52,506 nucleotides of DNA from Chloroflexota bacterium (GTDB lineage Bacteria; Chloroflexota; Anaerolineae; Aggregatilineales; UBA2796): contig JAJPHV010000071.1 in assembly GCA_021325095.1 (NCBI GenBank), forward strand, positions 1 through 52,506, read 5' to 3'. A program made the position numbers and the translations under genes. This document shows positions 25,542 through 33,474 of this stretch, one piece after another. Every line of letters begins with the position of its first letter. Positions within the stretch are counted from its first letter, which is position 1. Below the pieces are notes generated by a model that saw only the letters and a list, made by a program, of their open reading frames with translations, did not search any database and had not been told where the DNA came from.

Positions 25542-26393
25542 TTACTTCACCGCGCCCAGGGTCAGGCCGCGCACCAGATAGCGCTGCACGGCCAGCGTGA
25601 AGATCAGGATCGGGATGATCGCCACCGTGCCGACGGCTGACATCTGGCCCCACAGCACCTCGAACTGGGAGACGAAGCCGGAAATGCCAACGGGCAGCGT
25701 GATCGTGGCTGAGGTCGTCGTCAGAATCAGGGCAAACAGGAACTCGTTCCAGACCAGGATAAGCGAGAAAATGGCCGTCGCCACCAGGCCGGGCGCAGTC
25801 AGCGGCAGCACGATCCGCAGCAGCGCCGTCAGGCGTGTATCGCCGTCCACCATCGCCGCCTCCTCCAGATCGACGGGAACCTCGCGCACGAAGGCCCGCA
25901 TCATCCAGGTGGTGAAGGGCAGTGTGAAGCCCACGTACACGATGATCATGCCCGCGTAGGTGTTCAGCAGTTGCAGGTTCCGGTAGATCAGGAAGATCGG
26001 AATGATCGTGACGATGGGCGGGATCATGCGCGTAGAGAGTATCCAGAACGAGATCTGCCGCTTAAAAGTCGGCGTAAAGGCAAAGCGCGCCAGACTGTAG
26101 CCCGCCAGCGTGCCGAAAAACAGCGAAATCAGGGTGGAGACACCGACCACGATCACGCTGTTGAGCATGTAACGCGGAATGTCGCTGTCGGAAAAGGCGT
26201 CCCGGTAGTTATCCAGAATGATGTTTTTGGGGAATAGCGTGGGCGGGTAGGTGGTCAGTTCCAGGCGGCCCTTGAAGGACGTGATGACCATCCAGTAGAT
26301 CGGGAAGAGCACGATCACCATGATCAGCAACAGCACGGCATACTTGATGGCCGTGCCGATAATGTTTGACCACTCGAAGCGCCGGGTATCCAT
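25542..26393 (-). CDS. CUT1 sugar ABC permease (MalG-like)
   Basis: 283 residues, six membrane helices, no large periplasmic loop. The EAA loop reads LEEAAMVDGDTRLTALLRIVLPLTAPGLV, the typical coupling-helix motif EAA-x-x-DG. It starts on the stop codon of the preceding permease (1-base overlap), indicating coupled expression. The partner MalF-like subunit and the ATPase are adjacent. Confidence 0.93.
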   Translation of the reverse strand: MDTRRFEWSNIIGTAIKYAVLLLIMVIVLFPIYWMVITSFKGRLELTTYPPTLFPKNIILDNYRDAFSDSDIPRYMLNSVIVVGVSTLISLFFGTLAGYSLARFAFTPTFKRQISFWILSTRMIPPIVTIIPIFLIYRNLQLLNTYAGMIIVYVGFTLPFTTWMMRAFVREVPVDLEEAAMVDGDTRLTALLRIVLPLTAPGLVATAIFSLILVWNEFLFALILTTTSATITLPVGISGFVSQFEVLWGQMSAVGTVAIIPILIFTLAVQRYLVRGLTLGAVK

Positions 26394-27322
26394 CAGCCCT
26401 CCTCGCCTGTGCCCAGGAAACGAATGTAAATCCGGCTGAGGATGGTGATCAGAATGAGCAGGACGAACAAGCCCGCCGCCGCATAACCCATGTCAAAGAA
26501 CTTGAAGGCCGTTTTGTAAAGATACAGGCTGGTCACCTCCGTAGCACTGCCGGGGCCGCCCGAGGTCATGATGAATATCTGGTCGAAGATGCGCAATACA
26601 TCCATGCTGCGCACCAGCAGGGCCACCAGCATGGTTGGAGCCAGCATGGGCAGCATGTGGTCCTTGAATATCTGGAAGCGCGACGCGCCATCCATGCGGG
26701 CTGCCTCAAACGGCTCGACAGGCAGCGATTCGAGTCCGGCCAGGATGAGCAGGAACATGAACGGCGTCCAGTTCCAGACATCGACCAGCACAACGGCGAC
26801 GAAGGCCCAGTTGCCCTTGCTTAACCACTCGATGGGCGCTAGACCGATGCTGCGCAGCGCGTAAGCCGTGATGCCAAAATTCGGGTCGTACATCAGCCGC
26901 CAGATCACGCCGATGACAACGGGCGTGAGCATCATGGGGACGATCATCAGCGAACGCCAGAGGCCGCGCAGTGGGAAGTGCCCGGTGAAGAACAGGGCTA
27001 AGGCCGTGCCCAGCACAAATTCGAGTGTCACGGACAGGGCCGCGTAGAGCAGCAGCGTCCGGATCGATTCCCAGAAATGAGGGTCTTGCAGCAGACGCGC
27101 ATAGTTGTCCAGGCCGATAAAGGTGTCGGGCCTGCCGCCCCTAAAGCGGAAAAAGCTGATGTAGACGGAATATAAGAACGGATAAACGGTCAGCGCCAGC
27201 AGTGTGATGACTGCCGGGGCAAGCAGCAGGAAAGGCAGGTAATCCGTTCCCAGGCGCTGATACCAGGGCGGGTTACGCTCGTCGGTGGGTTGTTCGATTG
27301 GCGCAGTGGTTAGGGATGCCAT
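26393..27322 (-). CDS. CUT1 sugar ABC permease (MalF/UgpA-like)
   Basis: 309 residues from the ATG beginning MASLTTAPIEQP. Six helices, and EAA loop VEPFEAARMDGASRFQIFKDHMLPML. The longer frame to 27349 runs into a repeat and was not used. The ribosome-binding GGTGAGG four bases upstream is part of repeat family A copy 3, which fills the space between this gene and the binding-protein gene. Confidence 0.92.
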   Translation of the reverse strand: MASLTTAPIEQPTDERNPPWYQRLGTDYLPFLLLAPAVITLLALTVYPFLYSVYISFFRFRGGRPDTFIGLDNYARLLQDPHFWESIRTLLLYAALSVTLEFVLGTALALFFTGHFPLRGLWRSLMIVPMMLTPVVIGVIWRLMYDPNFGITAYALRSIGLAPIEWLSKGNWAFVAVVLVDVWNWTPFMFLLILAGLESLPVEPFEAARMDGASRFQIFKDHMLPMLAPTMLVALLVRSMDVLRIFDQIFIMTSGGPGSATEVTSLYLYKTAFKFFDMGYAAAGLFVLLILITILSRIYIRFLGTGEEG

Positions 27323-27324
27323 TG

Positions 27325-27365
27325 CCTCACCCCCCAGTCCCCTCTCCACCCTGTGGAGAGGGGGT
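27325..27365. repeat. Palindromic interspersed repeat, family A, copy 3
   Basis: Reads CCTCACCCCCCAGTCCCCTC, then CTCCACCCTGTGGAG hairpin and GGGG. It occupies the 64-base gap between the binding-protein gene and the first permease gene and contributes the Shine-Dalgarno sequence of the permease gene. Position resembles the REP hairpins of malE-malF in enteric bacteria. Confidence 0.75.
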
Positions 27366-27386
27366 AAAACCAGGCTCAGAGAAGGA

Positions 27387-28676
27387 CTACTTGTAGTACC
27401 CGGCCTGAGTCATCACGTCGGTGATTTCCTTCGCGGCGGCGTCGAGCGCTGCCTGGGCGTCCATGTCGCCAGCGATGGCCTTCGACAGATACGTGCCGAG
27501 GATGTCCTCGACCTTGCTCCATTCGGGTGTGCGCGGACGCCATGTGGCGTTGCTCAACGCTTCGAGGTTGGCCTCCTGCCACCAGTACTTCTTGCTGAGT
27601 TCAGGGTCTTTGAAGACGCTGGTGCGCGTCGGCGGAACACCCGTCGCCCCGACCCACTGTTTCATCACGTCGGCGCTGGTCGCCCAGGTGATGAAGTCCA
27701 ATGCCACTTCCTTGTTCTTGGCGGCAGCCGGGATTGCCAGCAGCCAGTTGCCTAGCTGCGAGGTCTGCTTTTCGCCCTTGGGGAAGGGCACAACGGCGAT
27801 CTTGCCCGAAACCTTTGACTTTGACGGATCATCGATCTGGGCGTTGTAGGCGGGCCAGATGATTCCGGCCAGCGTGCTGCCGTTCAGCAGGGCAATGGCC
27901 TGTTCATCGGCATCCGCGTTCGCCACGCCGGGCGGAGAAAGCTTCGCCATGCTCAATTCGTCTTTGAGAGCCTGAACCGACTTGGGGCCATTGACGATGA
28001 CCTTCCAGTTATCGTCAAAGATGTCTCCGCCATAGCTCCAGTTCCAGGCGTTGAAGTCGGTGACGACCGGGTTGCCCTTCTTGCCGCGCACCGTGAAGCC
28101 ATAGGGGACGGCCTTGCCAGGCCCGGAGTTCTCGGTCACCGCCTTCATCAAGTCCTGGATGGTGGCGGGTGGCGTGGTGATGATGTCTTTGCGATACCAG
28201 AACAACTGCACGTTGCCCAGCGCCGGGAGCGCGTACAGTTTTGGTGTGGCATCTTTGGGCGTGCCGGGCAGACGCGGGCCAGTGGGCGGCGGCCAGCTTG
28301 CCACGTCCAGCGATTTCTGCACGAAGTCGGTATCCACCTTGTAACCGAGCGAATCCAGCGGCGTCAAATAGTTGTTGCTTGCCAGGAAGGGCATCCAGGG
28401 GTCATCGATGAAGATGGCATCGTAGCTGCCCGTGCCGGCCTGAGCGTCGGTGAATACCTTATCCTGCAAGTTTGGATAGGGGAGTTCCACCAACTCCACC
28501 GAATTGCCCGTCTTCTTCTCCCAATCGGGAATGACGGCCTTGATCCCGGCGCTTTCCACGCCCTGGACGGCAGCCACGACGATCTTGGTCGCCGCATTGG
28601 CCGGTCTGTTGAGGCCAACAAGACCGAGGGCGATGATCATCACACACAACAAAAGTTTAGTTGTCCGCATTTTCAT
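27387..28676 (-). CDS. Sugar ABC substrate-binding protein (CUT1 family)
   Basis: 429 residues with an export signal (MKMRTTKLLLCVMIIALGLV, cleavage after ANA about residue 29). No lipobox cysteine follows the hydrophobic core, so the mature protein may be released or held otherwise. The periplasmic binding fold shows GIKAVIPDWEKKTGNSVELVELPYPNL, YDAIFIDDPWMPFLASN, LNGSTLAGIIWPAYNAQID and FITWATSADVMKQWV, typical of the extracellular solute-binding family 1. Sugar unknown. Confidence 0.92.
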   Translation of the reverse strand: MKMRTTKLLLCVMIIALGLVGLNRPANAATKIVVAAVQGVESAGIKAVIPDWEKKTGNSVELVELPYPNLQDKVFTDAQAGTGSYDAIFIDDPWMPFLASNNYLTPLDSLGYKVDTDFVQKSLDVASWPPPTGPRLPGTPKDATPKLYALPALGNVQLFWYRKDIITTPPATIQDLMKAVTENSGPGKAVPYGFTVRGKKGNPVVTDFNAWNWSYGGDIFDDNWKVIVNGPKSVQALKDELSMAKLSPPGVANADADEQAIALLNGSTLAGIIWPAYNAQIDDPSKSKVSGKIAVVPFPKGEKQTSQLGNWLLAIPAAAKNKEVALDFITWATSADVMKQWVGATGVPPTRTSVFKDPELSKKYWWQEANLEALSNATWRPRTPEWSKVEDILGTYLSKAIAGDMDAQAALDAAAKEITDVMTQAGYYK

Positions 28677-28823
28677 CTCAAATCTCCTCTATGAACGAAA
28701 GCCGAACCCCTTGAAACAACCACGACGAAGGTACAGGCACTACCTCGCCACGCGGCCGACGTTCGCTTCTACTCTCCCCTACCACCCCCTTTGCATTCCC
28801 TGCATGGTGCACGGTGTGCCCAG

Positions 28824-29660
28824 TTATTCGACGTTGAAATATGGCGTCAGCACCCTGAGCGCCGACGCGCGGACGGCAATTGCCAGCTCCATCGGGTTCC
28901 ACTGCCAGTATTCGGGGCGGAACAGCTCCACCGAGCACTGGCCGTCGAAGCCGATGCGCTTCAGGCGCGCACACAGGTCGGCCAGCGGGACGACGCCCGT
29001 TCCCGGCAGCAGGCGCGTTGCGTCGGTGATGGCTTCTTTGGGCGTGTCTTCCAGGTCGTCCAGGTGGAAAGTGTAAATCCGCGCCGGATCAATTGCGTCG
29101 AGTTCACTGAGCAGGCCACCACCGCCGTAAAAATGGGCGGCGTCCACCGTCATGCCGATGTTGGGGCGGTCTGCTTTCTGCACGATCTCCCAGCAGGCGC
29201 GCGGCGTGCGCACCGTACACCAGCCGAAGCCGAGGAACTCGAAGCACAGGCGGACACCATACTCCGCCGCAATCGCGCTCAGGTCGCGCAGGACGCGCAC
29301 GTACTCGTCCACGATGGCCGACCATTGGAGGGAACGATCTGGCAGCGGGCTGGGGACGACGACGACGCTGGCGCAGCCGATGGCCTGCGCGATCTGGCTC
29401 AACTCGCGGCAGCGCTCGCGGATGGCAGCGAATTCGGCCTGACTGCGGAAGGCGATGAACTCAATCGAGTTGATGGCGGTGGGCGTCACACGATGTGCCT
29501 TCAAAAGCTGGGCCAGGTCGCTGACTGGATGGTCGGCCAGGTAGCGATCCAGCTTGGCCGCCCACAGTTCCAGGTAGCGAAAACCACCGTGTTGTGTGGC
29601 TTTGATGTCAGTTTCGAGGTCGGAGGTCATTGTCGTTGCACCATGAAAACCGAGTCGCAT
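28824..29660 (-). CDS. TIM-barrel sugar isomerase/epimerase
   Basis: 278-residue xylose isomerase-like barrel. Visible segments: RLGFHGATTMTSDLETDIKATQ, GFRYLELWAAKLD, VVVPSPLPDRSL, LCFEFLGFGW (metal-ligand Glu) and NIGMTVDAAHFYGGGG (Asp/His), then IYTFHLDDLEDTPKE and SVELFRPEYW. It lies 25 bases after the LacI-family gene and before the binding protein, so it probably acts on the imported sugar. A second barrel of the same superfamily is at 7038. Confidence 0.88.
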   Translation of the reverse strand: MRLGFHGATTMTSDLETDIKATQHGGFRYLELWAAKLDRYLADHPVSDLAQLLKAHRVTPTAINSIEFIAFRSQAEFAAIRERCRELSQIAQAIGCASVVVVPSPLPDRSLQWSAIVDEYVRVLRDLSAIAAEYGVRLCFEFLGFGWCTVRTPRACWEIVQKADRPNIGMTVDAAHFYGGGGLLSELDAIDPARIYTFHLDDLEDTPKEAITDATRLLPGTGVVPLADLCARLKRIGFDGQCSVELFRPEYWQWNPMELAIAVRASALRVLTPYFNVE

Positions 29661-29685
29661 CTGCGCCTCCTGGTTGTGTTGCCCG

Positions 29686-30711
29686 TTAGCCGACGGGCGC
29701 GGTTGACTGACGCACGATCAAGTTCACCGGGAGCAGTTCCGTCGTGGGGGATGGCGGGTCTTGATCGGCGTCGAGCATCTGGAAAAGCTGCCGGGCCGCC
29801 GCCTTCGCCATGGCCTCTTTCGGGTAGCTGATGGTGGTCAGGGGCGGCGCGTAAAAAGCGGCGCTGGCGTTATCGTCGTAGCCGAGCACCGAAACATCCC
29901 CTGGAATCGACAGCCCGGCCTCGCGGAGGGCGTGCATTGCGCCGAGCGCGATCAGGTCATTGTGAGCAAAAATGGCCGTCATACCCGGCTCGCGCGACAG
30001 GAGCGATCTCGTGGCAACCGCGCCTGCGGCTGGCTCCGGGTCGGAGGTGACGACCAGGGATGGATCGATGGGCAGTCCTGCTGCTTGCAGGGCGGAGAAG
30101 TAACCTTCCAGCCGTCGCTGGCTGGTGGTGTGGTTGGGCCGCTGCTGAATGAATCCGATACGCCGGTGGCCCAACCGGATCAGATGCTCCGTGCCAATGA
30201 AACCGCCCGTAAAGTCGTCGATGGCGATGCAGTGCAGGCCCTCCACGTCATGTTCGAGCACGACCATCGGGATGCAGGCCAGTCGCAGGGTATCGAGTGC
30301 TTCCAGCGAATCGGCATCGGGCAGGAAGACCACGCCGTCCACCTGCTTGGCGCGCAGCACTTCGGCGAAGCGCCGTTCCTTATCGGTCTCACGGTTTGTA
30401 TTGCAGACCATGACCACGTAACCCCGGCTGAAACAGATCTGTTCCAGGCTGCGCGCCAGGTCAGCGTAGAACGGGTTGCGCAGATCGGGGATGACCAGGC
30501 CAATGGTCGAAGTCTGTTTGATGCGCAGGCTGCGGGCGAGTTCATTCGGATAGTAACCCAACTCGTCGATGATGCGCAGCACTCGGGCGCGGGTCTCGGG
30601 CGCGACAGGCCGAGGCCCGTTATTGATAACGTAGGAAATCGTAGCTGTGGAGACTCCAGCCAGGCGTGCCACGTCTTTGCGCGTCACCCGCTTGGATTTT
30701 GGAAAGGGCAT
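29686..30711 (-). CDS. LacI-family transcriptional regulator
   Basis: 341 residues: helix-turn-helix VTRKDVARLAGVSTATISYVINNG (about 8-31), hinge LARSLR, then a ribose-binding-like sensor domain (about 65-335) with IGLVIPDLRNPFYADLARSLE, GVVFLPDADS and VSVLGYDDNASAAFYAPPLTTI. It heads the sugar ABC operon and probably represses it until the sugar binds. I see no obvious symmetric operator in the 215-base gap shared with the divergent CHRD gene. Confidence 0.93.
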   Translation of the reverse strand: MPFPKSKRVTRKDVARLAGVSTATISYVINNGPRPVAPETRARVLRIIDELGYYPNELARSLRIKQTSTIGLVIPDLRNPFYADLARSLEQICFSRGYVVMVCNTNRETDKERRFAEVLRAKQVDGVVFLPDADSLEALDTLRLACIPMVVLEHDVEGLHCIAIDDFTGGFIGTEHLIRLGHRRIGFIQQRPNHTTSQRRLEGYFSALQAAGLPIDPSLVVTSDPEPAAGAVATRSLLSREPGMTAIFAHNDLIALGAMHALREAGLSIPGDVSVLGYDDNASAAFYAPPLTTISYPKEAMAKAAARQLFQMLDADQDPPSPTTELLPVNLIVRQSTAPVG

Positions 30712-30925
30712 AATTTTTAAGCCAATGGGTCAAAATCAAACGAATCTACTCGAATAGATAAATCCATTTTCGGCAAAAAGGGGGTTGCTGTCAAGTGAGG
30801 GGTTCATAATTCTAAGCTGCGGTTAAGAACGCACGATTGATCTGGACGGATGGGATTTGTGGCTCTGGCATTGCCGCTTGTGGGCGAATATAATCCCCGG
30901 CGCTTACATTTTGTGGAGGGAACGT

Positions 30926-31648
30926 ATGCGGTCTAACTTTTTCAAGGTAAGTTCAGTAACAGCGTTCATTTTCGTCCTCGTCCTGGCAAGTATCGGTACA
31001 CAGGTTCAGGCCGGGCTACCCGCCCAGGCCACAGCAGCCGCAGGCGCGGCCACACCTGCAGATGAAGGGCCATACCCACCCTGCCCGGCAGTCATCCCCC
31101 AACCGACTGCCGCTGCCACGATGAGCGCCGCGGCCACCCCAGCCGCCACAATGGCGCCCGCAGTGGCGGCCACGCGGGCGGCCACTGCCGCAGCAATGGC
31201 TGGAACCGCAGCCAGCCCGGCCTCGGCGATGAAAGTAGAGCCATTTAAGACGACCACCGGCTGCACGCTGTCCGCGACCCTGTCGGGCGGCAACGAAGTG
31301 CCAAAGGCCGGTCCGTCGGGCGCAGGCGGTGACGTAACGGTCATTGTCTCTCGCCCGGAAACCGGCCCCGGCACGATTTGTTTCATACTGGAACACGTAC
31401 ACGGCATCACTCTACCGGCTACCGCCGCGCACATCCATCAGGGTGCGGCGGGTGTGGCTGGCCCGGTGGTTGTGCCGTTCGCCGCGCCCGATGCGTCGGG
31501 CCGCGCCAACGGCTGCACAACAGGCGTGGATCGGGAGCTGATCACCAGGATTCTCACTGCACCGTACAATTTCTACGTCAACGTCCACACTACGGAATTC
31601 CCCGCTGGCGCGATACGCGGCCAACTCCAATCGCTGGCAGGCCAGTAA
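30926..31648 (+). CDS. Secreted CHRD-domain protein
   Basis: 240 residues from an ATG with GTGGAGGG upstream. Signal peptide to about residue 28, an Ala/Thr/Pro/Met-rich linker (about 30-105), then a CHRD domain (about 112-238): LSATLSGGNEVPKAG, AAHIHQGAAGVAGPVVVPF, and YNFYVNVHTTEFPAGAIRGQL. CHRD domains occur in chordin and in many bacterial surface proteins; function in bacteria is unclear. Cysteines C113, C154 and C205 region could form a disulfide. Divergent from the LacI gene. Confidence 0.9.
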   Translation: MRSNFFKVSSVTAFIFVLVLASIGTQVQAGLPAQATAAAGAATPADEGPYPPCPAVIPQPTAAATMSAAATPAATMAPAVAATRAATAAAMAGTAASPASAMKVEPFKTTTGCTLSATLSGGNEVPKAGPSGAGGDVTVIVSRPETGPGTICFILEHVHGITLPATAAHIHQGAAGVAGPVVVPFAAPDASGRANGCTTGVDRELITRILTAPYNFYVNVHTTEFPAGAIRGQLQSLAGQ

Positions 31649-31665
31649 CAACCCGGTGCAAAAGG

Positions 31666-31693
31666 GGTGAGACACAGGCGCCTGTGTCTCACC
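31666..31693. terminator. Perfect 28-base palindrome, probable bidirectional terminator
   Basis: GGTGAGACACAGGC and its exact inverse GCCTGTGTCTCACC meet with no spacer. Lies 18 bases after the CHRD stop and 69 bases before the end of the converging dehydrogenase gene. No T-run. Confidence 0.6.
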
Positions 31694-31761
31694 CTCTACC
31701 CATCAGTTTCGGGCAAGACCAGCTTTCTGCTCAGTTCCGATTGCTCATCGCTCAACCCTGA

Positions 31762-32715
31762 TTACGGGTTGGCGCAGTGCGGCATGGGTTCGCCGCGCAA
31801 CCCGGCTTCGAGGTTCGCCATCGCGGAGCGGGTCATGGCAAGCCGCGCCTGCATGGTGGCGCTGCCCAGGTGCGGCACAACCAGACAGTTCGGCAAACTG
31901 AGCAGCGGGTGATCGGGCGGCAACGGCTCTGGCTCGGTCACGTCCAGGGCCGCGAAGCCGGGGCGCCCAGCCCGCAGCGCTTCGTATAGCGCCGCCGGGT
32001 CGATCACCTCGCCGCGGGCTGTGTTGACGAGGGTCGCAGTGGGCTTCATCAGAGCCAGTTCGCGCGCCCCGATCAGATGGTAGGTGTCGGGCGTCAGCGG
32101 CGTGTGGATCGAGACAAAATCGCTCTCGCGCAGCAGATCGTCCAGCGAGGTAGCTGTAACGTCCTCGGCGGCGGCTTGTTCGGCGGATAGTGTTGGGGAA
32201 ACCGCCAGGACACGCATCTTGAAACCCCGGCTCCGTTCGGCCACCGCTTTCCCGATTCGCCCGTAACCGATGATGCCGAGCGTTGCGCCATACACCGACT
32301 GGCCGAGCAGCAGGGCCGGTTCCCAGGTTTTCCATTTCCCAGCCTTCACGTAGTCCGCGCCGGGCACGACATTGCGCGCGGCGGCCAGCATGAGCGTGAA
32401 GGCCATGTCGGCGGTGGCGTCCGTCAGCACACCCGGCGTGTGCCCCACGGGGATGCCGCGCGCTTTGGCCGCCGCCAGATCGATGTTGTTGACCCCGACG
32501 GCGTACTGGCTCACCACCTTGAGGCCCGGCACAGAATCAAAAAAGTCCGCGTCCAGTCTGTCCGTGAGCAGGCTGACCAGGCCATCGCAGCCGCGTGTTC
32601 GTTCGCGCAGTTCGCGCGGCGACGGCGGCAGTGCACCCTCCCAGATGTCCAGCGTCAGCCGCTCCGCGTAGGGTTCCAGACCGATCACCCGTCGGGATAC
32701 GAAAACTTTCGGCAT
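31762..32715 (-). CDS. D-2-hydroxyacid dehydrogenase (glyoxylate/hydroxypyruvate reductase-like)
   Basis: 317 residues from the ATG with GGAGAT upstream (MPKVFVSRRV). Catalytic and NAD-binding signatures: VNNIDLAAAKARGIPVGHTPGVL, Rossmann GATLGIIGYGRIGKAVA (about 145-161), TLVNTARGEVID with the substrate Arg, DVTEPEPLPPDHPLL with the Glu, and VVPHLGSAT with the catalytic His. Close to GyaR-type glyoxylate reductases. Interconverts a 2-oxo acid and D-2-hydroxy acid with NAD(P)H. Convergent with the CHRD gene. Confidence 0.92.
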   Translation of the reverse strand: MPKVFVSRRVIGLEPYAERLTLDIWEGALPPSPRELRERTRGCDGLVSLLTDRLDADFFDSVPGLKVVSQYAVGVNNIDLAAAKARGIPVGHTPGVLTDATADMAFTLMLAAARNVVPGADYVKAGKWKTWEPALLLGQSVYGATLGIIGYGRIGKAVAERSRGFKMRVLAVSPTLSAEQAAAEDVTATSLDDLLRESDFVSIHTPLTPDTYHLIGARELALMKPTATLVNTARGEVIDPAALYEALRAGRPGFAALDVTEPEPLPPDHPLLSLPNCLVVPHLGSATMQARLAMTRSAMANLEAGLRGEPMPHCANP

Positions 32716-32915
32716 TTTTATCTCCAAACTGGGCAAAGGCAGCTAGATTCAATATCACCCGATCATACTGCGGCCTGCCTCTTCCCGCCTTTGTTCCAAA
32801 TCGCCATCGCACATTACACGCCCTGCAGAACGCCGCCTCAAGGTAGAGGGCGACCTCCACCTGATCTGATAGCCCAAGCCCAGGCCGTGAAATGCTGCTG
32901 ACATAACGTTGTCAC

Positions 32916-32966
32916 TTGGCTCTCCTACAATGAAGATGTAAAGCTGACCAGACGGAGGAGAGCCAA
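32916..32966 (+). promoter_or_regulatory. Inverted repeat that pairs with the ribosome site of the VOC gene
   Basis: Left arm TTGGCTCTCCT (32916-32926) is the exact inverse of AGGAGAGCCAA (32956-32966), which contains the Shine-Dalgarno sequence just before the ATG. The loop is 29 bases. If both arms are in the mRNA, the ribosome site would be hidden. Confidence 0.45.
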
Positions 32967-32967
32967 A

Positions 32968-33345
32968 ATGAACCTGGGTTTCGTTATTCTGTACGTGCGC
33001 GATATGGACAAGGCGAAGACTTTCTACACTGATGCACTGGGCCTGCCCGTCCTGGAGGCACTTTCCGGCCCGACCTTTATAGCCCTCCGCCCTGACGGTG
33101 GCGCACTGATCGGCTTACAAGATAAGGCAGCCGAGAGGCTGCCACCTCGACAGGAAGGACAGCCTGGCAGCGTCGAAGTGAGCTTTGAAGTCGATGACGT
33201 GGATGGCACGTGGCGGCGCTGGAAGGAAAAGGGCGTCGAGCTAGTGACCGAGCCGATGGATCGGCCCTTCGGGCGCTATTTCATGGCAAAGGACCCCGAC
33301 GGCCACTATCTCTCGGTGTATCGCCTGAAGCCAGCAGACAACTAA
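32968..33345 (+). CDS. VOC-family (glyoxalase/dioxygenase-like) protein
   Basis: 125 residues with one beta-alpha-beta-beta-beta pair fold of the vicinal oxygen chelate superfamily: LGFVILYVRDMDKAKTFYTDALGLPV at the N-terminus, VEVSFEVDDVDGTWRRWKEKGVEL and GRYFMAKDPDGHYLSVYRL. The first metal-ligand His of glyoxalase I is replaced (V in FVILYV), so it is not an ordinary GloA; a resistance or unknown small-molecule role is possible. Ribosome site GGAGGAGAG is within an inverted repeat. Confidence 0.88.
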   Translation: MNLGFVILYVRDMDKAKTFYTDALGLPVLEALSGPTFIALRPDGGALIGLQDKAAERLPPRQEGQPGSVEVSFEVDDVDGTWRRWKEKGVELVTEPMDRPFGRYFMAKDPDGHYLSVYRLKPADN

Positions 33346-33474
33346 ATGGCCGCCGGGATAGCAAAGCGGAGCCTCTGGCAAGGAACCGGCAACGCTCAAT
33401 AACTCGGTCAAGACTCACGGCGGCCCGGTCAGAGAGCCGCTGTGAGTCTAACGGGCTGCAATTCCAATTCGCCT

